Origin: Pseudomonadota bacterium
GTDB lineage: Bacteria > Pseudomonadota > Gammaproteobacteria > Burkholderiales > Burkholderiaceae_B
Length of the DNA stretch: 64,000 nt
Assembly: GCA_023425645.1 (NCBI GenBank)
Contig: JAFACG010000019.1
Span: forward strand, 79,760-143,759
Reading direction: 5' to 3'
A model generated the notes under the pieces. It was given only the letters and a program-made list of their open reading frames with translations. It was not told where the DNA came from and made no database searches. This document shows positions 1 to 6,614 of this stretch, piece by piece. The position numbers and the translations under genes are program-made. The stretch's first letter is position 1. Each line of letters starts with the position of its first letter.

Positions 1-232
1 CAGCATACGCGTAGGCCCAGTTCCACGTCTCGCGCGACAGCCGGGCCAGGTGTTCACGGCATGTGGCAAACTTCCACGGATGGGATTCCAGCAGGGAATC
101 GCGTGCAATGGGGTAGAAGCGCGCGCAGTGTTCGCTTTGGGCGGAACCTTCGGGCGGGTTGATGCTCGCCACCGTGGCGTTGTCGCCCAGCCTGGATAGT
201 GCGAGATTACAGATATCGACTTCAGACGCCAT
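1..232 (-). CDS. Phage tail (tail-tubular/adaptor-like) protein, 3' part missing
   Basis: The start codon is at 232 and the gene runs off the left edge, leaving 77 codons. The N-terminus begins MASEVDICNLALSRLGDN and continues through PPEGS, an ARFYPIARDSLL segment and HPWKFAT. This is the recognisable start of a tail adaptor/tubular-like protein found in many podovirus prophages, which attaches below the portal. The position after the capsid genes fits. The family is recognised from the N-terminus only; length and C-terminal domains cannot be seen. Confidence 0.7.
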   Translation of the reverse strand, partial: MASEVDICNLALSRLGDNATVASINPPEGSAQSEHCARFYPIARDSLLESHPWKFATCREHLARLSRETWNWAYAYA

Positions 233-251
233 TGCGACACCTTTATAAAAG

Positions 252-270
252 CGGGGGCGCAAGGCCCCCG
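252..270 (-). terminator. Intrinsic terminator-like hairpin between head and tail genes
   Basis: On the minus strand a 7-bp G+C stem (CGGGGGC / GCCCCCG) with a 5-nt loop is followed by CTTTTAT. It lies between the 76-codon gene and the tail gene, in the direction of late transcription. It could lower tail transcription relative to capsid. The U-run is short, so termination would be partial. Confidence 0.5.
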
Positions 271-296
271 AAAGTTACTGCTGAAGGAGACACCAG

Positions 297-527
297 TTAA
301 ACGAGATCGTTGGAGTCGCCGCCCGTCGAACCGCCCGTTGGGTTGGCGCCCTGGCCGCCTGCGGGGGGCTGGCCGCCAGTAGGCGGCTGTTTGCCCTTGG
401 GCTTTTCGTGTTCGACCGGCGCGGGGGCGAACCACGAACCCTTCGTCCCTTTGGGAACGTCGAATTTTTCACCCACGCGCTTGCGCGATCCGCCGAAAAA
501 GCCCTCTTTCAGTGCAATCACTTCCAT
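297..527 (-). CDS. Small phage protein next to cement gene, unknown function
   Basis: A 76-residue protein with a basic N-terminal half (about residues 1-30) and a low-complexity Pro/Gly/Gln-rich C-terminal half, probably disordered. The start at 527 has an AAGGAG ribosome site 9 nt upstream. It is the last gene before the hairpin at 252-270 and follows the capsid and cement genes, so a minor head or head-tail role is possible. I do not recognise the family. It ends in ...SNDLV, one of five phage proteins here with an acidic-DLV tail. Confidence 0.75.
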   Translation of the reverse strand: MEVIALKEGFFGGSRKRVGEKFDVPKGTKGSWFAPAPVEHEKPKGKQPPTGGQPPAGGQGANPTGGSTGGDSNDLV

Positions 528-539
528 GTCGTGCGCTCC

Positions 540-920
540 TTACAGTGCGTCAGGGTAGGCTTTCCAAGAAGCCGGTTCCTGATCCGTGAGGAAAGCCGAG
601 AAGGTGCCCGCCGCGCTGTAATCCAGTCGCAGGAAGCGCTGGTTCTCGTATGGCACGCCTAAGACGAAGCGCGAACCAATTGCGGCGCCCGACGGTACAG
701 TGACGGAAGCAACCTTGGTGTAGCCGGAGCCCTCCGTGTTGCTGGTTTCCAGCGAGACAGTGACAGCGGCAGCAGGCGACGCGTCGGCGACGATAACCAC
801 CCACATGGTCCGGCCCGGGCCGATATCGCGGTCGCTGGACAGGTCCACCACATTGGTGGACACGCCCGTGGCCGCAAGCACCTGCTTGACGGAAAATTCA
901 AGGCGAGAATCAATAATCAT
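540..920 (-). CDS. Capsid cement/decoration protein (BPP-1 Bbp16-like)
   Basis: A 126-residue protein beginning MIIDSRLEFSVKQ. A start at 920 is preferred over an in-frame codon at 971 because GGGGAAA lies just upstream and the start follows the capsid gene closely. The middle is Ala/Val/Thr-rich with beta-strand character (VVIVADASPAAAVTVSLET). In BPP-1 a protein of this size encoded beside the capsid gene is the cement protein that locks capsomers together. The assignment rests on N-terminal resemblance and gene order. Confidence 0.7.
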   Translation of the reverse strand: MIIDSRLEFSVKQVLAATGVSTNVVDLSSDRDIGPGRTMWVVIVADASPAAAVTVSLETSNTEGSGYTKVASVTVPSGAAIGSRFVLGVPYENQRFLRLDYSAAGTFSAFLTDQEPASWKAYPDAL

Positions 921-931
921 GTCGTTTCCCC

Positions 932-1942
932 TTACGCCACGCGGGCTTCGGAATTCAGGATGGCGTCGCAAGTGCGCACCGGGATGTCGTCAAACACCAT
1001 GACGCGCTTACCGGCTACGGTTTCCCACGACAGGTTGTTGGCGATCTTGTCCAGGATGCCAAGGCGCAAGTTCGTGCGGATCGTGCGGTTCGCATAGAAC
1101 GCGGCGCGGCCCATGCCCAGTTGGGGGATACGTTCGCTCGCCTGCACCATCAAGCGGATAAGCGCCTTGCGGGCAGCTTCGCCATTCGTGCCGTCGGACA
1201 GTTCAGACACGTCGATGTTGGCAATGCGAACGACGTAGCGCCAGTCGCGCACGGTCAAGCCTGCGTCCCAGCGGTAGTGCGTGCGGTAGGCTTCCATGCG
1301 CCCGCCATTACCGTCGACGTTTTCGACTGTGACCTGGCCCTTGTCGGTGACAGACAGCCCAGCCTTCGAACCCTTCGGGTAGATACCGTGAACCGTGTTC
1401 GGCCCCCAGACCACCAGATAGATCGACGTGTTGTCCGTCTGTCCAGACGCTGAACCACCGTTGACGATGTTGTCGCCGTTGGGTGCCGACAGCGAATTAA
1501 AGCGTGGCGCGAACCCCGTAAAAGCGGCGGGTTCGGTGCCTTCGTTGCCGTAAAACAGCGTACCGGCCATTTCCTGGTTCATACCTTCAATGTGGGCACG
1601 ATCTTCGGAAAGCCGGAACGATGCAGTGTTGCCGTTCAGGTCGGCCAGTGCCTTATCAACTTCGGCATACGCTTCGAGCATGCCGGTGTTGTCGGCCACT
1701 TGCACAGTGGTCGATTTCGTGGGCTGCACGCCGCCGTACAGCTTGCGCCATGTTGGGCTGGGCAGGCCGGTGCGGATGCTGGTGCGGTGCCCGGTCGGCA
1801 AGTTACCCTCGATAAACGTCATGTCTTCGAGGATGGGGTTTGTTTCGTTCAGAATCTCGACAATGTCGGCGATCTGCCCGTTGGGGTCCAAACGCTTGGC
1901 CACGTCGGCCAGGGTCGGATTGTTCACGGAAAGGGTAGGCAT
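932..1942 (-). CDS. Major capsid protein (BPP-1-like)
   Basis: A 336-residue protein starting MPTLSVNNPTLADVAKRLDP, with an AGGAG ribosome site 9 nt before the start at 1942. It contains the family's TNPILEDMTFIEGN and GNEGTEPAAFTGFAPRF segments and a C-terminal GKRVMVFDDIPVR strand. This matches the podovirus major head proteins of the BPP-1 group, which have an HK97-type fold. It is flanked by the scaffold upstream and cement downstream, the usual order in this phage type. Confidence 0.88.
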   Translation of the reverse strand: MPTLSVNNPTLADVAKRLDPNGQIADIVEILNETNPILEDMTFIEGNLPTGHRTSIRTGLPSPTWRKLYGGVQPTKSTTVQVADNTGMLEAYAEVDKALADLNGNTASFRLSEDRAHIEGMNQEMAGTLFYGNEGTEPAAFTGFAPRFNSLSAPNGDNIVNGGSASGQTDNTSIYLVVWGPNTVHGIYPKGSKAGLSVTDKGQVTVENVDGNGGRMEAYRTHYRWDAGLTVRDWRYVVRIANIDVSELSDGTNGEAARKALIRLMVQASERIPQLGMGRAAFYANRTIRTNLRLGILDKIANNLSWETVAGKRVMVFDDIPVRTCDAILNSEARVA

Positions 1943-1953
1943 AGTCTATGCTC

Positions 1954-2625
1954 CTAGTTCATGTTGCTGTTCGGATAAAACCGCTTCGCGTCGCCCGCCT
2001 GGGGTTGCCCGGGGGCGGAGCCGACTACCAAACGATCTTCGCTGATGGCCTTGCCGGTACGCACCATGAAGCGGATAACTTCAGGGTGATTGCCCATACC
2101 GGATTCATGCAGCAGTGTGCGCAGTTCAGGCGTGCCGAAGGTGTCCAGGGCTTTCTTTGCCGTGGCAAGGTTTTCATTGAGGCCATCGCCCCCGAATTCC
2201 TTGTCCGCGCGCGAAGTTTCCGCCCATTGCTCTTGCACGGCTGCAATCTGCTCGGCTTGGCGGGCCTGGATAACAGGCGCTACCTTGTCGATCATCTTTT
2301 GCGCTTGATCTTGGGGCAGGTTCAGTTCCTTGGCGACTTCGGCAAATTGCTCAAGCACCTGGGGGTCGATAGGCGCGGTGCCTTCGGCCTGTTGGAACTC
2401 GTAGGTTTCGGGCGCGCCTTCCGGCTTGCTTTCCGTTTTGCCTTGCTCACCTTCGGCACCGTCAGCCTGTTGGCCTTCAACTTGCTGGCCTTCGGCTACC
2501 TGTCCTTCGGTCGTTTGCTGCGTTTGGTCGCCTTCTGCCACACCAGTAGTGGTTTCGGTGACCTGTTCAGATGCTTGGCCTTCAGGGGTCGTTGCGGCTT
2601 CCGACATCAGTGTTTCGGTTGTCAT
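1954..2625 (-). CDS. Capsid assembly scaffolding protein
   Basis: A 223-residue acidic protein. Residues about 1-75 are a Gln/Glu/Gly/Thr-rich disordered region; about 80-185 are helical and Gln/Ala/Glu-rich. The C-terminus ends ...AKRFYPNSNMN. A disordered acidic N-terminus plus helical C-terminus with a short conserved end, directly before the capsid gene, is typical of podovirus scaffolds, whose C-terminus binds coat. The start at 2625 has AAGGAA 8 nt upstream and lies 44 nt inside the previous gene. The YPNS end recurs in the staple-like protein at 2969-3292. Confidence 0.78.
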   Translation of the reverse strand: MTTETLMSEAATTPEGQASEQVTETTTGVAEGDQTQQTTEGQVAEGQQVEGQQADGAEGEQGKTESKPEGAPETYEFQQAEGTAPIDPQVLEQFAEVAKELNLPQDQAQKMIDKVAPVIQARQAEQIAAVQEQWAETSRADKEFGGDGLNENLATAKKALDTFGTPELRTLLHESGMGNHPEVIRFMVRTGKAISEDRLVVGSAPGQPQAGDAKRFYPNSNMN

Positions 2626-2929
2626 GGACTTGTTCCTTCACCATCAATGTGTATAGCTCGGGACAAAGCGTGTGAATCTGCGCGATGATGCGTAGGCCTT
2701 CGTTTCTGTTGCCTTCCGCGAAAGCCATGGCCATCGCGTTGGTGTTGAACGAAAGCCGGAACACCCCGGCCCGGTCCAGTTGGCGCCACACGATGCGGCG
2801 CCCCCGCTTACTGCCCATGAGCCACTTAAAATCCGCTTCCTCCGAATCCTTGGTCTGCTTGGCGGCCAGTTCCTTTTCGGCCTGGGCGCGTTCTAAGCTG
2901 CGGATATCGGTAGGGTCGTAATTGCTCAT
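2582..2929 (-). CDS. Bbp19-family phage protein
   Basis: A 115-residue protein with the core DFKWLMGSKRGRRIVWRQL, then AGVFR, a NTNAMAMAFAEGNRN segment and LYTLMVKE. This is recognisable as the Bbp19 family named after BPP-1; its function is unknown but it is conserved among head genes. The start at 2929 lacks a good ribosome site, although a repeated GAAGTACGCGTA element lies 30 nt upstream. The end overlaps the scaffold gene by 44 nt. Confidence 0.8.
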   Translation of the reverse strand: MSNYDPTDIRSLERAQAEKELAAKQTKDSEEADFKWLMGSKRGRRIVWRQLDRAGVFRLSFNTNAMAMAFAEGNRNEGLRIIAQIHTLCPELYTLMVKEQVHDNRNTDVGSRNDP

Positions 2930-2958
2930 GGCGACAATTTATGCGTGCGCGATGGAGA

Positions 2959-2970
2959 TACGCGTACTTC
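2959..2970 (-). promoter_or_regulatory. Repeated 12-bp late element, copy 1
   Basis: The minus strand reads GAAGTACGCGTA, identical to 6335-6346 and 8766-8777. Its left end is 30 nt upstream of the Bbp19 start. A CATAAAT stretch about 15 nt downstream could be a -10 box. It lies in the short gap after the staple gene. The core TACGCGTA is palindromic. Confidence 0.5.
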
Positions 2971-3292
2971 AGGACATGCTGCTGTTCGGATACAGGTCGC
3001 GGGCATCGCGCTCGTCCGCCGGTTTACTCAACGCCATATCAGTGATTTGCAACCCCACGTCGCGGGACGCGCCTTCGTCCTGGCGTTCGTATTCGCTGAC
3101 AGACTGCACAGTGACCAGCGCGGTAAGCTGCAACTTTTCGCCGACGGCGGGAAGGGTCGTAATGCCCAGCTTGTCCAGTGACTCCCGATCAAGGTTGATG
3201 CACAGGCCGTACGGGTATTCGGGTCGGTCCGTATCGCAGCACCCATCGCCCAGCATGGTTTTGTCTTTGGGGCTGCGCTTCATGTTGATCAT
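2969..3292 (-). CDS. Capsid staple-like protein
   Basis: A 107-residue protein with EYPYGLCINLDRESLDKLGI, then TLPAVGEKLQLTALVTVQSVSE, as in phage proteins annotated as capsid staples, which clamp neighbouring capsid subunits. It ends LYPNSSMS, closely matching the scaffold end FYPNSNMN. The start at 3292 has AAAGGA 8 nt upstream; a second ATG at 3283 is possible. It lies between portal and Bbp19 genes in the head cluster. The family call is from memory of characteristic residues, so moderate. Confidence 0.65.
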   Translation of the reverse strand: MINMKRSPKDKTMLGDGCCDTDRPEYPYGLCINLDRESLDKLGITTLPAVGEKLQLTALVTVQSVSEYERQDEGASRDVGLQITDMALSKPADERDARDLYPNSSMS

Positions 3293-3306
3293 GGCGGTGT
3301 GTCCTT

Positions 3307-4977
3307 TCAGGTGTACCCACTGAATGCCGCAGTAGCATCTGTCAGTAGGTTGGGCTCGTTGGTCTTGATGCCGCCCAGCTTGCTTGCGGCGTCTGCGCCT
3401 TGTTGCAGCATTTCCGCTTGCTGCTGCGCCTGGGCGGCTTCGGCGCGTTGCTGGCGGATGATGGCGACCTGCTCACCGGGCACGATCAATTCGGGGTCAA
3501 TGCCCAGCATGTCGGCGTAGGCGTCGGCCCAGCGGTCGGCGTCCAGCTTGTCCAGTACGTCGGGTTTGAGTCGCGCCACGGCGCCCAGGTTGCCGACGAA
3601 GCGGTCAACGCTGTTCGTGGCCACAGCACGTTGGGCTTGGGCCAGCATGGACACGAATTCAACGGCCAGTTCAGTGTCTTGCAGTTCTTCGGGCGGGGGC
3701 GGCAAAATGCCCGCTTCAACCATGCGATTGAAGACCATGTCGATCATCGGGCTAAGGATTTCATTGTGTAAACGCTCAAGCACTGGCCCCAGCATCAGCA
3801 GCTTTTCTTCGTGACGTTCGGCCACTTCCGTGGCCGTCATGCGGCCCAGGTCGTTGTTGGCCAGCATGAGGAACAGATCGGCGTAGAAGCTGGCCTTGAT
3901 GCGCTCGCGAACGTCGCGAATATCTTCCAGCAAATGGCTTAGGTCAATGTTGACTTCGAATGCCGTGCGAATCCCGCCGGTCGGTGAGGCCGTGTCCAAG
4001 TACGTGATGCCGCCCGGTAGCGTATCGGCGATGTTGCCCTTCATGTTGGTGGGCATTTGCAGCGGCGGCTTGGTCTTGTAGTCGATGCCCTGGGCCTTGC
4101 GTAGCTGTTCGTGCTGCAATTGCTTAATGTCGCCCAGGGCTTCCATGGCCGGGCTGTTGCCGTAAATATCGCCGCCGGACTTGGCCCAGCGGGGCGAAAG
4201 CGCGGGGAACTCCTTGAAGCCGGATTCGCGCAGGAAACGACCGTCTTCACTGCCCGGCTCGAAATAGACGGACTTCCAAGGCATGTTGACCGCGTCGCGC
4301 TTTCGGGTATCCCGGTCGGTGCGCGGTTCAATCGCATGAATCACCGTGATCCACTTGTCCAGAGCGCCTTGTTCGTAAAGGCTTTGCACCGTGTGGCTGC
4401 ATTTGTCCTTGCCGAATTCCGCCACCATCTGCGCAACGGTCAGTTGGAACTCCCGGTACAGCGTGTTGACCTTGCCCCGGTAATCCGTCGCGATGGCGTA
4501 CTCGCCCACGGTCAGCGGGTGGTGGTGGATGACGGTGTCGTAGTCGGGTAGCACGATGGTGCTGGCCGTACCGAAGGCACCCAGTTCTTCATAGATGGTG
4601 TGCAGCGCCAGGTATGTGTTGGACTTGGCGAATACGATTTGCATCAGACGCGTGACGTCAGCCAGCCATGCTTTGACCGGCGCGGCTTCGTCCAGTTGCG
4701 GGTCGGATGTTGTCAACCGGAACCACGGGCGGGCTGGGCTGGTCATGCCCGCCATCAGGCCAGCGGCCAGGGTGCGCAGCGCCCGCGTGCCGGTGTTGTC
4801 GTAAATCGAATTGTGGCGCTTCTGGCCACGGTTGCGATCTTCGACAAAGAAGCGGCCCGAACGTGGCAGCAGGTAGTCGCTGATATCCTTCCAGTGATCC
4901 AGCCAACTGCTGCGTTCCTCTTTAAGCTGTCCCCAACGCAGGTTCAGCTTTTGGCGTGGCGTCCTTTGCTCACTCAT
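3307..4977 (-). CDS. Portal (head-tail connector) protein
   Basis: A 556-residue protein opening with RWGQLKEERSSWLDHWKDIS and DYLLPRSGRF, then the TLAAGLMAGMTSPARPWFRL region. Together these identify the T7/BPP-1-type head-tail connector portal, a dodecameric channel for DNA packaging and ejection. The C-terminal 100 residues are Gln/Ala-rich and probably helical (crown/barrel). The length is normal for the family. It starts 3 nt after the preceding stop, so translation is probably coupled. Confidence 0.92.
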   Translation of the reverse strand: MSEQRTPRQKLNLRWGQLKEERSSWLDHWKDISDYLLPRSGRFFVEDRNRGQKRHNSIYDNTGTRALRTLAAGLMAGMTSPARPWFRLTTSDPQLDEAAPVKAWLADVTRLMQIVFAKSNTYLALHTIYEELGAFGTASTIVLPDYDTVIHHHPLTVGEYAIATDYRGKVNTLYREFQLTVAQMVAEFGKDKCSHTVQSLYEQGALDKWITVIHAIEPRTDRDTRKRDAVNMPWKSVYFEPGSEDGRFLRESGFKEFPALSPRWAKSGGDIYGNSPAMEALGDIKQLQHEQLRKAQGIDYKTKPPLQMPTNMKGNIADTLPGGITYLDTASPTGGIRTAFEVNIDLSHLLEDIRDVRERIKASFYADLFLMLANNDLGRMTATEVAERHEEKLLMLGPVLERLHNEILSPMIDMVFNRMVEAGILPPPPEELQDTELAVEFVSMLAQAQRAVATNSVDRFVGNLGAVARLKPDVLDKLDADRWADAYADMLGIDPELIVPGEQVAIIRQQRAEAAQAQQQAEMLQQGADAASKLGGIKTNEPNLLTDATAAFSGYT

Positions 4978-4980
4978 GGT

Positions 4981-5403
4981 TTAGCCGCCCAGCAGGGTGT
5001 TTTTGCCTAGTTGCAATGCATTGGGGTCAACGCCTTGCGGCCCGGTCAGCATGGTGCCGGAAGCCCCGGCGCGGCCTGCCTGGCTCGCTGCATCAGCCAC
5101 CGCTGCCGAGTCCGCGCGACGCGACGATGCGCGGTTCGCGCTTTCGTCGGCCCGCTTGACCTGTTCGGCGTACTGCTGTTCCTGGCGTGCAGCCTGTTCT
5201 TCAATCTGCTGCGCTTGCCTCTCGGCTTCGGCAGCGCGTTGCTGGGCTTCCCGTTCAGCCTGGGCGGCCTGTTGACGTGCGGCTTCCTCTTGCTGTTGGG
5301 CAGCGCGTTCGGCAGCGCGTTGTTGCTTCTTGCCGTTGTCGTACTGCACGGCAGCAGTAGCTACGGCAGCGACCGCAGCAACGGCGGTTACGGCTCCTGA
5401 CAT
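4981..5403 (-). CDS. Ala/Gln/Glu-rich coiled-coil phage structural protein
   Basis: A 140-residue protein. Residues 3-20 are a small-residue hydrophobic stretch (AVTAVAAVAAVATAAV); about 25-90 are a continuous Gln/Ala/Glu/Arg coiled coil; the end is TGPQGVDPNALQLGKNTLLGG. Proteins of this layout with the LGKNTLLGG end are common beside podovirus portals and may be internal virion or ejection proteins, but I know no defined function. AGGAG lies upstream of the start at 5403. The start overlaps the previous gene by 16 nt. Confidence 0.7.
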   Translation of the reverse strand: MSGAVTAVAAVAAVATAAVQYDNGKKQQRAAERAAQQQEEAARQQAAQAEREAQQRAAEAERQAQQIEEQAARQEQQYAEQVKRADESANRASSRRADSAAVADAASQAGRAGASGTMLTGPQGVDPNALQLGKNTLLGG

Positions 5404-5849
5404 GGTTCATTCTCCTGATGGTTTCGACGCGACAACAGCCGGTGGGCTTCGTCGGTAAATTCGTTTTCTGCGTCTTCGACCGTCCGCGCCATGCTGGGGA
5501 AAAGCATCGTGACGTGCGTTTCGTCGTGAGCCAGGAAGACTTGTTTGCGTCCGGCGGCGGCCTGCATGACGTGATAGCCGAACAAGTGTTGGGGCTGGTC
5601 GCCGCCAACAAACACCGTACAGTTGCCGTTGACGATGACGACAGTGTCCAGCTTGATCAGGGCGCCGGTCAGCACCACGCCAGCGGGGATAACGATCGTG
5701 CGGGCATACATTCCTGCGTGAAGCACATGCTGGGTTTCGATGCCCACCTGCGGCAGGCCGATCAATTCGTCTTCCAGGCGACGCACCATGTCAACGGCCT
5801 GCGCTGACATGGTGGGCAGGCTGGGCGATGCAGTGGCCAAGGCCGTCAT
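5388..5849 (-). CDS. Phage protein with cupin/beta-helix-like core, unknown
   Basis: A 153-residue protein. Residues about 35-125 alternate short beta-strands with Gly/Asn turns (ARTIVIPAGVVLTGALIKLD, VVIVNGNCTVFVGGD, then HDETHVTMLFPS), suggesting a cupin-like or stacked beta fold. The His/Asp/Glu-containing HDETHVT may bind metal. It sits between the acetyltransferase and the coiled-coil gene, with 4-nt (ATGA) overlap upstream, so it belongs to the late operon. I do not recognise a named family. Confidence 0.65.
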   Translation of the reverse strand: MTALATASPSLPTMSAQAVDMVRRLEDELIGLPQVGIETQHVLHAGMYARTIVIPAGVVLTGALIKLDTVVIVNGNCTVFVGGDQPQHLFGYHVMQAAAGRKQVFLAHDETHVTMLFPSMARTVEDAENEFTDEAHRLLSRRNHQENEPCQEP

Positions 5850-6304
5850 GTCAGCCCCCGCATGTAGACACGGTTGGTTTCGCGGTAGCCCATGCGCGGC
5901 ATGACCTGAGCCAGGCGCCCGTTTGAAGGGGAACTGACGAAGAACACAACTGCACCGACGTCGCGCGCCAGGGCTTCCGCTGCGCGCAGTAGCTTGATGC
6001 CAGCGCCACCGCCACGGGCCGAGGGCGTGACGAAGTACGATTCAGTCGATGCGATGCATTTCCCAAAGTGCGGTACGACGGACACGATCAGCACCAGAAA
6101 GCCGATTAGCGTGCCGCCCCGGTACGCGCCAAGAAGTTGCAGTGCGCCCGCCGCTTCCATTTGCCGGTACATCTCGATTTGCACATCAGGCGTGCCCAGT
6201 TCGGGCGTGGCCGATTCCTGGGCGTACTCGGCAAAGAGCGCAAACAGGTTCGGTTCGCGCTCCATGTCGGCGACTGTACGAGATTTGACAAGAATAGACA
6301 TCAT
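5846..6304 (-). CDS. GNAT-family N-acetyltransferase of the prophage
   Basis: About 152 residues from an ATG pair at 6304/6301; either could be used because no ribosome site is clear. The acetyl-CoA pocket is seen as FVTPSARGGGAGIKLLRAAEALAR (the Q/RxxGxG/A-type loop), followed by VVFFVSSPS and the C-terminal MGYRETNRVY. Such GNAT genes occur among podovirus packaging and portal genes; the substrate is unknown. A copy of the GAAGTACGCGTA element lies 31 nt upstream. An upstream extension to 6463 is unlikely because it would overlap the opposite-strand lipoprotein gene. Confidence 0.72.
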   Translation of the reverse strand: MMSILVKSRTVADMEREPNLFALFAEYAQESATPELGTPDVQIEMYRQMEAAGALQLLGAYRGGTLIGFLVLIVSVVPHFGKCIASTESYFVTPSARGGGAGIKLLRAAEALARDVGAVVFFVSSPSNGRLAQVMPRMGYRETNRVYMRGLT

Positions 6305-6334
6305 GCGGGCCAATGTAGGGCCGCCCAAGTGAGT

Positions 6335-6346
6335 TACGCGTACTTC
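6335..6346 (-). promoter_or_regulatory. Repeated 12-bp late element, copy 2
   Basis: GAAGTACGCGTA on the minus strand, 31 nt upstream of the acetyltransferase start at 6304. A CTACAT stretch lies about 16 nt downstream. The site is in the divergent gap with the plus-strand lipoprotein gene, so it could influence both. Confidence 0.5.
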
Positions 6347-6379
6347 GCCGCTATACTGGCGGGAAACAAGGAGAAGACC

Positions 6380-6613
6380 ATGAAAACGACGATCGCCGCT
6401 TGCGCCCTGGTGTTGCTCGCCGCTTGCGCTTCGACCAGGCCGACAGTGGCCGAAGGCAATCAATCCACTGTCGTGGTGGACTGGGCCCAGTCAAGCAGGG
6501 GTAGCGACGGCGCGCTGGCCGTGGCCGACGCGCACTGCGCCCAGTACGGCAAGCACGCCCGCTATTCGGGCAAGCCCAACTCGTTCCGAATCGCCTACGA
6601 CTGCGTGCGATAA
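6380..6613 (+). CDS. Small lipoprotein, moron candidate
   Basis: A 77-residue protein on the strand opposite to all surrounding late genes. It has a lipoprotein signal: basic start MKTTIAAC, hydrophobic core, and LLAAC with the lipidated Cys at residue 16. The mature part contains VADAHCAQYGKHARYSGKPNSFRIAYDCV with two Cys that could form a disulphide. The start has AGGAGA 6 nt upstream and TATACT (6352-6357) is a possible -10. An isolated opposite-strand lipoprotein in a late operon is the classic layout of a lysogenic-conversion (moron) gene. Function unknown; superinfection exclusion or envelope change are possibilities only. Confidence 0.78.
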   Translation: MKTTIAACALVLLAACASTRPTVAEGNQSTVVVDWAQSSRGSDGALAVADAHCAQYGKHARYSGKPNSFRIAYDCVR

Positions 6614-6614
6614 A

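Noticed and set aside
6137-6379. N-terminal extension of the lipoprotein
   Set aside because: The extension overlaps the opposite-strand acetyltransferase, whereas ATG 6380 has AGGAGA and starts a perfect lipoprotein signal.
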